Source: Oscillospiraceae bacterium
Lineage (GTDB): Bacteria; Bacillota; Clostridia; Oscillospirales; Oscillospiraceae
DNA length: 64,000 nt
Direction of reading: 5' to 3'
NCBI GenBank assembly: GCA_902774015.1
Contig: CACYHB010000004.1
Location: 210,687 to 274,686 of the forward strand
A program made the translations under genes and the position numbers. The notes beneath the pieces are model-generated. The model was given only the letters and a program-made list of their open reading frames with translations, was not told where the DNA came from and ran no database searches. Each line of letters starts with the position of its first letter. Position 1 is the stretch's first letter. Below are positions 41,390 to 51,163 of this stretch, one piece after another.

Positions 41390-43789
41390 TCACATCACGT
41401 GCCAGATGTTTTTGGCGTACTCCTCGATAGCGCGGTCGGCCGCGAAGATGCCGCTCTGGGCGGTGTTCATGATGGCCAGCCGGGCGCGCTCCTCATCGTC
41501 GCGGATGCGGTCGTACAGGCGGGTCTGGCAGTCGGCATAGGCGCGATAGTCCGCGATCAGCATGTACTGGTCGCCGCCGTAGAGCAGGTTGGAGACCAGG
41601 TCGGAGTAGCTCTTGCCGTCCCGGAAGCCCTCGCGGAAGCGGTTCATGATGCGCATGATCTCGCCGTCGCACTGGGCCATGCCGTTGGGATCGTAGCCGT
41701 GGCGGCGCCAGTTGGCGATCTCGTCGGTATGCAGGCCGAAGAGGAACATGTTCTCGTCACCGAGGCGCTCGAACATCTCCACGTTTGCGCCGTCCAGGGT
41801 GCCGATGGTCACGGCGCCGTTCATCATCAGCTTCATGCAGCCGGTGCCGGAGGCTTCCTTGCCGGCCGTGGAGATCTGCTCGGAGACCTGGGCCGCGGGC
41901 ACGATGGCCTCGGCCGCGGAGACGCGGTAGTTCTCCACAAAGCAGATCTGCAGCTTGCCCTTGCAGGCGGGATCGTTGTTGATGTCGTCCGCCATGGACA
42001 GGAGCAGCTCGATGATGCGCTTGGCCACGCGGTAGCCCGCGGCGGCCTTGGCGCCGAAGACGAAGGTGCGGGGCACGAAGTCCCGGTCGGGATCGTCGTG
42101 CAGCTGCATCTGCAGGCTCGCGATGCGCATGGCGCACAGCAGCTGGCGCTTGTACTCGTGCAGACGCTTGACCTGCACGTCGATGATGCCGTCGGTGTCC
42201 AGGATCTGCCCCTGGTTGCGCTTGACGAAGGCGGCGAGCGCCTTCTTGTTGTCCTCCTTGATGGCGTTGACGCGCTCGAGCACCGCCTTGTCGCCGGCAA
42301 AGGCGGCAAAGTTGATGAGTTCCTCGGGCTTGAGCAGGTAACCGTCGCCGATGGTGTCGCACAGCAGCTTATGCAGGCCCGGGTTGATCTGGGCCAGCCA
42401 GCGGCGGTGGTCGATGCCGTTGGTGACGTGGGTGAAGCGGTCGGGGCGCAGGGTGTAAATGTCGTGGAACAGGTCGTCCTTCAGGATCTCGCCGTGGAGA
42501 CGGGAGACGCCGTTGACCTGATAGCAGGCGGCAAGACACATGTTCGCCATATGTACCTGCCCGTCGCGGATGATGAGGTTGCGGCCCACGCGCTCGTCCC
42601 AGTTGAAGTTGTAGACCAGGTAATCGCACCAGCGGCGGTTGATCTCGCACATGATCTCCCACAGGCGGGGCAGCAGCTGCTGCATCAGCTCCTGGGGCCA
42701 CTTCTCCAGGGCTTCGCTCATGACGGTGTGGTTGGTGTAGGCCACGCTCGCCTTGACGATGTTCCAGGCCTCATCCCATCCCATGCCGTACTCGTCCATG
42801 AAGATACGCATCAACTCGGGGATGATGAGGGTGGGGTGGGTGTCGTTGATCTGGATGGTGTGGTGCTTGGCGAAGGAACGGATGTCGCCCCACTTGCGGA
42901 TGTGCTTTCTCACCACGTCCTGCGCGGTGGCGGAGACGAAGAAATACTGCTGCTTGAGGCGCAGGGTCTTGCCCTCAATATGGTCGTCCGCGGGATAGAG
43001 GACCTTGGTGATGACCTCGGCCATGGTGCGCTGCTCCATGCTGCGCACGTACTCGCCCTCGGAGAACAGGTACATATCCAGGAAGTTGGGGCTTTCGGAA
43101 TCCCAGAGGCGAAGCGTGTTGATCTGCTTGCCCTCGTAGCCCGCGATCAGCATGTCGCGCGGGATGGCAATGACCGCGTCATAGCCGGTATGCTCGGCGT
43201 GGTAGCGGCCGTAGTTGTCCCAGCGGGGAGAGATCTGACCGCCGAAGCGGACCTCCACCGCGTCCTCATAGCGGGGGACCAGCCAGCTCTCCGAGGCGGT
43301 GCGCCAGTTGTCGGCGACCTCGGTCTGCCTGCCGTCCTTGAACTTCTGCTTGAAGATGCCCAGCTCATAGCAGATGGAGTAGCCGGTGCCCTCCAGGCCC
43401 AGCGTCGCCATGCTGTCCATATAGCAGGCGGCGAGCCGCCCGAGGCCTCCGTTGCCGAGGCCGGCGTCCGGCTCTTCTTCAAAAATGTCCACTGCGCTGC
43501 GGCCCATGTCCTCCAGGGCGCCGACAAGCGCTTCGCCGATGCCCAGGTTGAAGGCGTTCTTCATCAGGCTGCGTCCCATCAGGAACTCCATCGACATATA
43601 GTGAACTTCCTTCTCGGCACGCCGGGGATCCTCGGCCGTCAGGAAACGGCTCATGATCTCGCGGATCACCATGGCCGTGGAGCGGAAAATCTGCTCGTCG
43701 GTAGCGGCGGCGCCGGTCGTGGCAAAATAGGCGCAGAGCTTATCTTCAATGGCGCTGCGCATCTCGTCGCGGGAAATCTGTCCAATCAT
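41390..43789 (-). CDS. glgP: Glycogen/alpha-glucan phosphorylase
   Basis: Releases glucose-1-phosphate from glycogen. 799 residues, standard length, with GNGGLGRLAACYMDSMATL (phosphate/glucan site), the middle HPTLIIPELMRI region, and the PLP-site segment SGTGCMKLMMNGAVTIGTLDGANVEM carrying the lysine. Start 43789 (MIGQIS) has GGAGG 11 bases upstream; the in-frame ATG 43807 overlaps that site. Last of the glgC-glgD-glgP order on the minus strand, so storage and breakdown are co-arranged. glgA and glgB are outside. Confidence 0.95.
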   Translation of the reverse strand: MIGQISRDEMRSAIEDKLCAYFATTGAAATDEQIFRSTAMVIREIMSRFLTAEDPRRAEKEVHYMSMEFLMGRSLMKNAFNLGIGEALVGALEDMGRSAVDIFEEEPDAGLGNGGLGRLAACYMDSMATLGLEGTGYSICYELGIFKQKFKDGRQTEVADNWRTASESWLVPRYEDAVEVRFGGQISPRWDNYGRYHAEHTGYDAVIAIPRDMLIAGYEGKQINTLRLWDSESPNFLDMYLFSEGEYVRSMEQRTMAEVITKVLYPADDHIEGKTLRLKQQYFFVSATAQDVVRKHIRKWGDIRSFAKHHTIQINDTHPTLIIPELMRIFMDEYGMGWDEAWNIVKASVAYTNHTVMSEALEKWPQELMQQLLPRLWEIMCEINRRWCDYLVYNFNWDERVGRNLIIRDGQVHMANMCLAACYQVNGVSRLHGEILKDDLFHDIYTLRPDRFTHVTNGIDHRRWLAQINPGLHKLLCDTIGDGYLLKPEELINFAAFAGDKAVLERVNAIKEDNKKALAAFVKRNQGQILDTDGIIDVQVKRLHEYKRQLLCAMRIASLQMQLHDDPDRDFVPRTFVFGAKAAAGYRVAKRIIELLLSMADDINNDPACKGKLQICFVENYRVSAAEAIVPAAQVSEQISTAGKEASGTGCMKLMMNGAVTIGTLDGANVEMFERLGDENMFLFGLHTDEIANWRRHGYDPNGMAQCDGEIMRIMNRFREGFRDGKSYSDLVSNLLYGGDQYMLIADYRAYADCQTRLYDRIRDDEERARLAIMNTAQSGIFAADRAIEEYAKNIWHVM

Positions 43790-43822
43790 ACAGGGAAATA
43801 CCTCCATAGGTTATTGTTTTGC

Positions 43823-43893
43823 TGCAGGGGTGACCTTCGCGGCCGATGGTTCGGGCAAGGATGCCGCGGCCGGCCGCAAGGGTCGCCCCTGCA
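43823..43893. repeat. Imperfect 23-bp inverted repeat between glgD and glgP
   Basis: TGCAGGGGTGACC...GCGGCCG (43823-43845) pairs with CGGCCGC...GTCGCCCCTGCA (43871-43893). The TGCAGGGGCGACC arms resemble a common TAGGGGCG-type palindromic repeat; it could also lower read-through to glgP. Confidence 0.62.
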
Positions 43894-43924
43894 TGCCGAA
43901 AGACATGCAGGGGATTGAGGATGA

Positions 43925-45037
43925 TCAGATCTTGGTGCCCTTGGGAACGACCAGCGGGAGCTTCTCGTTGCCGGCAAGGAGGGTCCCCTCGGAGAAGGAG
44001 GTGTCCTTATCGGCGATAACGTAGTTCAGCTGCACGTTCTGCCCGGCGACGCCGCCGCGCATCACGATGCAGTTTTTGAGCTTGGCGCCCTTGGCGATGC
44101 GGGCCCCGGAGAAGACGATGCAGTTCTCCACCTCGCCCTCGATGCGGCAGTTGTCCGCGATGAGGCAGTTGCGGGTGACGGCGCTCTCGCCGTAGTAGGT
44201 GCTCACGTACTCGTGGATCTTGGTGCGCACGGGGCGCTCCGCCGGGAAGACCTCGCGGCGCAGCTTCGGATCCAGCATATCCTTGTTGGCGCGGTAGAAC
44301 TCCTCCACCGAGCGGATGGCGTTGGCATAGCCGTGGTGGACGTAGACGTCCATTTTGCCGCCGGCGGAGAGGAAGAGGTTCAGCGCGTCCTTGTGGAAGG
44401 CGTACAGGTTCATGGCCTGGCAGCGATCCATCAGCTCCAGCAGGGTCTTCTTGTGGATGATATAGGCCTCCAGACCGGGCAGGCCCTCGCCGTCGCTGCG
44501 GCGGTAGAGGTCGATGCGGCGGACGTAGCCGTCGGGTCCGACGATAAAGCGGTGGTGGGTGCCCATGGGCGTGTTCACGCCGCAGATGGCGGTGATGTCG
44601 GAGTCGCTGGCCTCATGGACGCGGATGGCGGCGTCCAGGTCGATATTGGCGACCATGCTGCCCAGCATCAGGACCACGTGCTTCTGGGGGATGTCGCGGA
44701 TATACGTGGAGACCGCGTTCAGAGCCTCGATGGTGCCGACGTAGTTGCCGGTGTGGTACTCGGGCAGGCCGAAGGGCGGCAGCATACGCAGGCCGCCGGT
44801 GGCGCGGGACATATCCCAGGCCTTGCCGCTGCCCAGATGGTCGAGCAGGGACTGATAGTTGCGCTGCATGATGACGCCGCAGTCCAGGATGCCGGCGTTG
44901 CGCATGGAAGACAGGGGGAAGTCGATCAGGCGGTATCTGCCGCAGAAGGGCAGAGACGCGGCGCTGCGGGCGCTGACGAGCTCACGCAGTTCGGGTGCGG
45001 ACTGATACGCAAAGATAATACCGTGATAGTTTCTCAT
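43925..45037 (-). CDS. glgD: Glucose-1-phosphate adenylyltransferase regulatory subunit GlgD
   Basis: 370 residues, GlgC-like but degenerate at the N-terminus: HGIIFAYQSAPELRELVSARSAASLPFCGRYRLIDFPLSSMRNAGI keeps the fold while the GGxGxRL nucleotide loop is lost. The C-terminal left-handed beta helix repeats are present (NCRIEGEVENCIVFSGARIAKGAKLKNCIV). In Firmicutes GlgD forms a complex with GlgC and raises its activity. Only 3 bases separate it from glgC. Confidence 0.94.
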   Translation of the reverse strand: MRNYHGIIFAYQSAPELRELVSARSAASLPFCGRYRLIDFPLSSMRNAGILDCGVIMQRNYQSLLDHLGSGKAWDMSRATGGLRMLPPFGLPEYHTGNYVGTIEALNAVSTYIRDIPQKHVVLMLGSMVANIDLDAAIRVHEASDSDITAICGVNTPMGTHHRFIVGPDGYVRRIDLYRRSDGEGLPGLEAYIIHKKTLLELMDRCQAMNLYAFHKDALNLFLSAGGKMDVYVHHGYANAIRSVEEFYRANKDMLDPKLRREVFPAERPVRTKIHEYVSTYYGESAVTRNCLIADNCRIEGEVENCIVFSGARIAKGAKLKNCIVMRGGVAGQNVQLNYVIADKDTSFSEGTLLAGNEKLPLVVPKGTKI

Positions 45038-45040
45038 GGC

Positions 45041-46234
<1,194 letters not shown>

Positions 46235-46304
46235 AAGCAGCCTCCTTATATATTTTTAAAAATATAACTTCTCTTTTGTGCTTTCCCGGCAGGGAAAAAA
46301 CGGA

Positions 46305-46892
46305 TCAATTATACAGGTTCATGGTGCGCTCGGCGCCGTTTTTGATATAGCACTGCACCGCTTCGGCCGCGCGCCGGGCGGCTTTGGCCATGTCCTCGGC
46401 ATCCTGGTTTTTGAAGGAGGAGAGGACCCAGTCCGCCATATCGTAATCCGGGTGGGGCGGCGCGCCCACGCCGATGCGGATGCGCGGGAAGCTCTCGGTG
46501 CCGAGGCTGGCGATGATGCTCTTGAGCCCGTTGTGCCCGCCGGCGGAGCCCTTGGCGCGCACGCGCAGCTTCCCGATGGGCAGGCTCACCTCGTCTGACA
46601 CGACGAGAACGTGCTCGGGCGGGATCTTATAATATTTCACGGCCTGGCTCACCGCATCGCCGGAGAGGTTCATATAGGTCTGGGGTTTCATGAGCATGAC
46701 CTTTTCCCCTTCCAGCTCAAGTGTGGCGGTCAGGGCGCGGAAGCGGGCGCGGCTGATGGCGACGCCTTTGTCCTTCGCCAGCGCGTCCCCGGCCATAAAG
46801 CCCGCGTTGTGCCGCGTGCCCTCATAGCGGGGCCCGGGGTTGCCGAGGAAAACGACGAGCCATGTGACGCCGCCGGATGGAGAAAACAGCAT
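46305..46892 (-). CDS. pth: Peptidyl-tRNA hydrolase
   Basis: Frees tRNA from peptidyl-tRNA that drops off the ribosome. 195 residues: VVFLGNPGPRYEGTRHNAGFM gives Asn18 and the catalytic His28; MLMKPQTYMNLSG carries the second Asn; VVSDEVSLPIGKLRVRAKGSAGGHNGLKSI is the Asp/His part. The N-terminal nine residues (MLFSPSGGV) are a little longer than usual. It starts one base after the prs stop, with no strong ribosome site (GAGAACTGAG), so translation is probably coupled to prs. Confidence 0.94.
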   Translation of the reverse strand: MLFSPSGGVTWLVVFLGNPGPRYEGTRHNAGFMAGDALAKDKGVAISRARFRALTATLELEGEKVMLMKPQTYMNLSGDAVSQAVKYYKIPPEHVLVVSDEVSLPIGKLRVRAKGSAGGHNGLKSIIASLGTESFPRIRIGVGAPPHPDYDMADWVLSSFKNQDAEDMAKAARRAAEAVQCYIKNGAERTMNLYN

Positions 46893-46893
46893 C

Positions 46894-47859
46894 TCAGTTC
46901 TCGAACATGTTCGCGATGGAGACTTCCTCGTAGATCCTGCGGATCGCCTCGGCGAAAACGGAGGCGGTGGAGAGGTAGTGGATCCTGTCGCAGACGGGCT
47001 TGTCGGCGGGATAGGGGATGGTGTCCAGCAGCAGCAGCTCGTTGATGCAGGAATTCTCGATGCGCTCGATGGCGGGGCCGGAGAGCACGCCGTGGGTCGC
47101 GCAGGCAAAGACTTCCTTCGCGCCGCCGATCTCCTTGATGGCCTTGGCCGCGCCGCAGAGGGAGCCGGCAGTATCCACGATGTCGTCCAGCAGGATGCAG
47201 GTCTTGCCCTCCACGTTGCCGATGATGTTCATGACCTCGGACTGGTTGGCGCGCTCGCGGCGCTTGTCCACGATGGCCATGTTCACACCCAGCTTCATGG
47301 AGAAGTTGCGGGCGCGGGCGGTGCTGCCCACGTCGGGGGAGACGACCATCACGTCCTCGTTGCCCTTGCCGAAGCGGCGGACGTAGTGCTTGACGAAAAG
47401 GTTGCCGCCCATGAGGTTGTCCACGGGAATATCGAAGAAGCCCTGGATCTGGGCAGCGTGCAGGTCCATGGTGAGCACGCGGTCGGCGCCGGCGGCGGTG
47501 ATGAGGTTCGCCACCAGCTTTGCGGAGATGGGATCGCGGCTCTTGGCCTTGCGGTCCTGTCTGGCATAGCCGAAGTAGGGGATGACCGCGGTGATGCGGC
47601 CGGCGGAAGCACGGCGCATGGCGTCGCACATGATCAAAAGCTCCATCAAACTGTCGTTGACGGGCTTGCAGGTGGACTGTACAATAAACACGTCTTTGCC
47701 GCGAACCGGTTCATAAACAGAGATCGAGCACTCGCCGTCGGCGAACTGGGCGACGCTCGCGTTTCCCAGCGTCATATATAGCTCGGAGCAGATGTTCTTT
47801 GCCAGCTCGGGGTTGGAATTACCGGTGAAGACCTTTATTTCCTTTCCGTGTGAAATCAT
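46894..47859 (-). CDS. prs: Ribose-phosphate pyrophosphokinase
   Basis: Makes PRPP from ribose-5-phosphate and ATP. 321 residues with GECSISVYEPVRGKDVFIVQST, the ATP loop FGYARQDRKAKSRDPISAKL, MDLHAAQIQGFFDIPVDNL, and the PRPP-binding LLDDIVDTAGSL. Start 47859 (MISHGKEI) has GGAGG 9 bases upstream; upstream in-frame ATG 47913 has no ribosome site. Coupled with pth in the common Firmicute prs-pth order. Confidence 0.96.
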   Translation of the reverse strand: MISHGKEIKVFTGNSNPELAKNICSELYMTLGNASVAQFADGECSISVYEPVRGKDVFIVQSTCKPVNDSLMELLIMCDAMRRASAGRITAVIPYFGYARQDRKAKSRDPISAKLVANLITAAGADRVLTMDLHAAQIQGFFDIPVDNLMGGNLFVKHYVRRFGKGNEDVMVVSPDVGSTARARNFSMKLGVNMAIVDKRRERANQSEVMNIIGNVEGKTCILLDDIVDTAGSLCGAAKAIKEIGGAKEVFACATHGVLSGPAIERIENSCINELLLLDTIPYPADKPVCDRIHYLSTASVFAEAIRRIYEEVSIANMFEN

Positions 47860-47986
47860 TCTCTCTTTCCTCCGTATCGTCTTCAGTGGAGATACTCTAC
47901 TACAGCTATCCACTATATCATATTTTTGTGTTCTTGGGAAGAGGAAGCTTTGAATACAAAACGCTGAAATCGGGAGAAAAAATACA

Positions 47987-48015
47987 TTTACAATCCGATC
48001 GATTTTGTATATAAT
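47987..48015 (+). promoter_or_regulatory. Promoter for prfB
   Basis: TTTACA (47987-47992), 17-base spacer, TATAAT (48010-48015). The leader of about 90 bases can fold a GGCAA...TTGCC hairpin. Confidence 0.75.
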
Positions 48016-48109
48016 AGATATCTAGCGGCAAAAAAGCCCTTTGGGCTGTTGCCGGGCGTTTTCCGCCGCGGGCAATGCTTTGTCACATTGATTAAGGAGA
48101 ATCCTGTAT

Positions 48110-49216
48110 ATGCTGGAATTTGAAGAATACAAGGCCAGGCTCAGCGCCGCGAAGCCCGCGCTGGAGCTGCTGCAGGGAGCTTTGAAGCTGGAGAGCGCCC
48201 GTAAGGAGATCGAGGAGCTGGAGGCTGCCAGCGAGCGCGACGGCTTCTGGAACGATGTGGAAAACTCCCAGAAGGTGCAGAAGCGCCTGAAAACGCTCAA
48301 GGCCAAAGTGGAAAACTACGAGAAGCTCTGCGCCGCCTGGGACGATATGGCCGTCATGTGCGAAATGGCCATCGAGGAGAACGACGACTCCATGCTTGAG
48401 GAACTCAAGAGCGAGTTCGATCGCTTTTCCGAGAACGTGGAATCCACCCGTCTCTCCACGCTGCTGACCGGCGAATACGACGCCAACAACGCGATCCTCA
48501 CCTTCCACGCCGGCGCCGGCGGCACCGAGGCGCAGGACTGGGCTTCCATGCTCTACCGCATGTACAACATGTGGGCCGAGCGCCACGGCTACAAGGTGAA
48601 GGTCATGGACTATCTGGACGGGGACGAGGCCGGGCTCAAGTCCGCCACCATCATGATCGAGGGCGACAACGCCTACGGCTTTCTCAAGAGCGAACACGGC
48701 ATTCACCGGCTGGTGCGCGTCTCCCCCTTCGACGCGGCGGGCCGGCGCCACACCTCCTTCGCCGCGGTGGAGGTCATGCCCGAGATCACCGACAACAGCG
48801 AGATCGAGCTGCGGGACGACGACATTGAGATGCAGGTCTACCGCTCCTCCGGCGCGGGCGGCCAGAAGGTCAACAAGACCTCCTCCGCCGTGAGACTGAT
48901 CCACAAGCCCACGGGCATCGTCGTCTCCTCCCAGGTGGAGCGCAGCCACTTCCAGAACCTGGAGAACTGCAAGAACATGCTGCGTGCGCGTCTGGCGGAG
49001 ATCAAGGAGCGCGAGCACCTGGAGAAGATCAGCGATATCAAGGGTGTGCAGATGAAGATCGAATGGGGCAGCCAGATCCGCTCCTACGTCTTTATGCCCT
49101 ATCAGCTCGTGAAGGATCACCGCACAGAGTACGAAAACGGCAACATCCAGAACGTGATGGACGGCGATCTGGACGGTTTTATCAACGCTTTCCTGTCCAT
49201 GAAGGCGTCGAATTAA
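48110..49216 (+). CDS. prfB: Peptide chain release factor 2
   Basis: Reads UGA and UAA stop codons and releases the peptide. 368 residues in one frame: coiled N-terminal domain (LLQGALKLESARKEIEELEAASE), anticodon-like SPF tripeptide in RVSPFDAAGRRHTSF, and GGQ at 250-252 (SSGAGGQKVNKTSSAVRL) for the peptidyl-transferase centre. The usual prfB +1 frameshift near codon 25 (CUU UGA) is absent; the frame is open from the start. GGAG 9 bases before ATG 48110. Own promoter, divergent from prs. Confidence 0.95.
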   Translation: MLEFEEYKARLSAAKPALELLQGALKLESARKEIEELEAASERDGFWNDVENSQKVQKRLKTLKAKVENYEKLCAAWDDMAVMCEMAIEENDDSMLEELKSEFDRFSENVESTRLSTLLTGEYDANNAILTFHAGAGGTEAQDWASMLYRMYNMWAERHGYKVKVMDYLDGDEAGLKSATIMIEGDNAYGFLKSEHGIHRLVRVSPFDAAGRRHTSFAAVEVMPEITDNSEIELRDDDIEMQVYRSSGAGGQKVNKTSSAVRLIHKPTGIVVSSQVERSHFQNLENCKNMLRARLAEIKEREHLEKISDIKGVQMKIEWGSQIRSYVFMPYQLVKDHRTEYENGNIQNVMDGDLDGFINAFLSMKASN

Positions 49217-49217
49217 G

Positions 49218-49290
49218 TGTTCAGTGAATAGTGATCAGTGGTCAGTAATGTTTTTACTGGCCACTTTTCACTGCCCGCTGCCCAGCGGCC
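49218..49290. repeat. CAGTG-type dispersed repeat pair after prfB
   Basis: GTTCAGTGAATAGTGATCAG and onward (49218-49248) with an inverted counterpart ACTGGCCAC...CAGCGGCCACTG (49256-49294). Same family as 40263 and 40386; it lies directly after a stop codon in each case. Confidence 0.62.
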
Positions 49291-49297
49291 ACTGTCA

Positions 49298-49360
49298 TCA
49301 CCGCTGGCTGGGGCCGGGGTCGCAGTCGCCGAAGATCAGATCGTCAATGTCAAAATCCAT
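49298..49360 (-). CDS. Probable 20-residue acidic peptide
   Basis: Encodes MDFDIDDLIFGDCDPGPSQR. AAAGGGAGGG lies 7 bases before ATG 49360, a much better ribosome site than chance would give. Composition: seven Asp of the first fourteen with an amphipathic IDDLIF core and one Cys. It stands opposite to the two flanking genes, between prfB and the foldase gene. No database memory of a family. It might be a small regulator or chance; conservation would decide. Confidence 0.42.
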   Translation of the reverse strand: MDFDIDDLIFGDCDPGPSQR

Positions 49361-49421
49361 CGAAATCCCTCCCTTTGTTTTGCAGCATGGAACAATTCTA
49401 TGCGCCTCTTTCTATAATATG

Positions 49422-49452
49422 TCTTGCAAGACAAAAAGGTTTGCGTTATAAT
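49422..49452 (+). promoter_or_regulatory. Promoter for the foldase gene with a palindrome over the -35
   Basis: TTGCAA (49424-49429), 17-base spacer, TATAAT (49447-49452). The -35 is the centre of the perfect 12-base palindrome GTCTTGCAAGAC (49422-49433), a possible operator. Confidence 0.68.
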
Positions 49453-49514
49453 ATTCAGGCTTTCTTGCAGCATATCGCATTTTTGGAAAAAACACGAAAA
49501 AAGGACGAAATGAC

Positions 49515-51062
49515 ATGAGCGCATCGACAGATAAGAAAAACCGTCAGGCCGCCCGCGCAGCCGGTACGGACAAGAAGACCCTCGCCGCGCAGGAAGCGGC
49601 AAAGAAGCAGGCTCAGAGCAAGCGCCGCTGGACGATCGGCGTCATTGCGGCAGTCGTGCTGATCGCCGCCATCCTGGTGCTCAACACCGGCATCCTCTAC
49701 AAGAGCACCACCGCGCTGAACGTCGGCAGCCACAGTCTCAGCCCCGCCGAGCTCAATTACTTCTATGGCAACGAATACCGCAATCTGGTCAGCTCCTACG
49801 GCAACTACGCCGCCGCCATGGGCCTCAACACCAGCACCGACATCACCGGTCTGCGCGAACAGGACTGCCCCATGCTGGAGGACGGCACCTGGCGCGATTA
49901 TTTCCTGAATCTGGCCGAGCAGGATGCCGCACAGACCTTCGCTTTGAAGGACTACGCCGCCGAGCAGGGCATTACCCTGACCGAGGAGGAGATCGCCCAG
50001 GTGGAGTCCTCCTTTGATGGACTTGACGAGTATGCGAAGGGTCAGGGCTTTTCCGGCGCCAACGCGCTGCTTGCCATGAACTACGGCAAGGGCGTCAATA
50101 AGAGCATCGTACGCCAGGCCGGGCTGGACAGCCAGCTGGCCAGCAAGGCCTATAACCACGCCGTTGAAAACTTCGTCGTCACCGATGAGGAGAAGGCGCA
50201 GTACTACGCCGATCTCAACGGCTCCCGCGATCTGTTTGACTATCTGGTATACGACGTGAAGGGCGCTGTGGAAGAGGGCGCCGAGGCCGCCACCGAGCAG
50301 GCTCTGATGGAGGCCCGCGCAACCGCCGAGGCCATCTCCGCCGCCTATCAGGACGGCGATGATATTGAGGACATCACCGAGCGCTTCGAGGCCGCTGTGG
50401 ATTCCCAGACCGGCGAGACCGGCACGGAAAAGCCCACGCTGCGCCGCCGCATCACCGGCAGCGGCCTGACCGCCGATTACAGCCCCTGGCTCATGGGCGA
50501 CCGCACCGAGGGCGACGTGACCGTGATCGCCGATTCCGACAACAGCGGCACTTCCGTGCTGGTGTTCCTCTCCCGCGACGATAACCACTACGCCACCGCC
50601 AACGTGCGCCATATCCTGGTGAAGGCCGAGGCGGACGCGGACGGCAATTACACGGACGAGGCCAAGGCCGCGGCCAAAGCCCGCGCCGAGGAGATCCTGG
50701 CCGAGTACGAGGCCGGCGAGAAGACCGAGGCGAGCTTTGCCGCCCTGGCGGAGCAGTACTCCGAGGACGCAGGCTCCAACACGAACGGCGGCCTGTATGA
50801 GAACGTGCCCAAGGGACAGATGGTGGAAGAGTTCGAGGCTTTCTGTTTTGCCGGCCATAAGCCGGGCGACACCGCCATCGTTTACGGTGAGAGCGGCAGC
50901 TATGCGGGCTACCACGTGATGTATTACGTGGGCGAGGGCGATCTTTACAGCAACGTCATCGCCGAAAACGCCATCCGCAGCGATAACGCCAGTGCCTGGC
51001 TGACCGATCTGCTGCTCCCCTACAATCCGGCCGAGACTTTCTGGACCCGTCTGGTCGGCTGA
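49515..51062 (+). CDS. Membrane-anchored peptidyl-prolyl isomerase, PrsA/SurA-like
   Basis: 515 residues: a basic Ala/Lys-rich N-terminal cytoplasmic part (1-38), one membrane helix (about 40-58), a SurA_N-like helical region (60-260) and a parvulin-type rotamase domain (about 355-450: NVRHILVKAEADADGNY, FAALAEQYSEDAGSNTNGGLYENVPKGQMVEEFEAF). It helps fold exported proteins outside the membrane. There is no lipobox, unlike classical PrsA, so it is held by an uncleaved helix. Followed by a strong terminator, then repeat copy B. Confidence 0.86.
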   Translation: MSASTDKKNRQAARAAGTDKKTLAAQEAAKKQAQSKRRWTIGVIAAVVLIAAILVLNTGILYKSTTALNVGSHSLSPAELNYFYGNEYRNLVSSYGNYAAAMGLNTSTDITGLREQDCPMLEDGTWRDYFLNLAEQDAAQTFALKDYAAEQGITLTEEEIAQVESSFDGLDEYAKGQGFSGANALLAMNYGKGVNKSIVRQAGLDSQLASKAYNHAVENFVVTDEEKAQYYADLNGSRDLFDYLVYDVKGAVEEGAEAATEQALMEARATAEAISAAYQDGDDIEDITERFEAAVDSQTGETGTEKPTLRRRITGSGLTADYSPWLMGDRTEGDVTVIADSDNSGTSVLVFLSRDDNHYATANVRHILVKAEADADGNYTDEAKAAAKARAEEILAEYEAGEKTEASFAALAEQYSEDAGSNTNGGLYENVPKGQMVEEFEAFCFAGHKPGDTAIVYGESGSYAGYHVMYYVGEGDLYSNVIAENAIRSDNASAWLTDLLLPYNPAETFWTRLVG

Positions 51063-51075
51063 TTCCGAACGCAGC

Positions 51076-51108
51076 GCAGCTGCCCCCATGGGGGCAGCTG
51101 CTTTTTTT
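51076..51108 (+). terminator. Terminator after the foldase gene
   Basis: 12-bp stem GCAGCTGCCCCC/GGGGGCAGCTGC (51076-51087 with 51090-51101), then seven T. Confidence 0.93.
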
Positions 51109-51163
51109 CTTTCTCATAAGTATACTATTATCTCCAACATGTTCAGAGAGACGACTCTGCATG

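Noticed and set aside
49224-49451. A 75-codon plus-strand frame after prfB (NSDQWSVMF...)
   Set aside because: The peptide is the translation of the CAGTG repeat and crosses the probable small peptide gene on the other strand.
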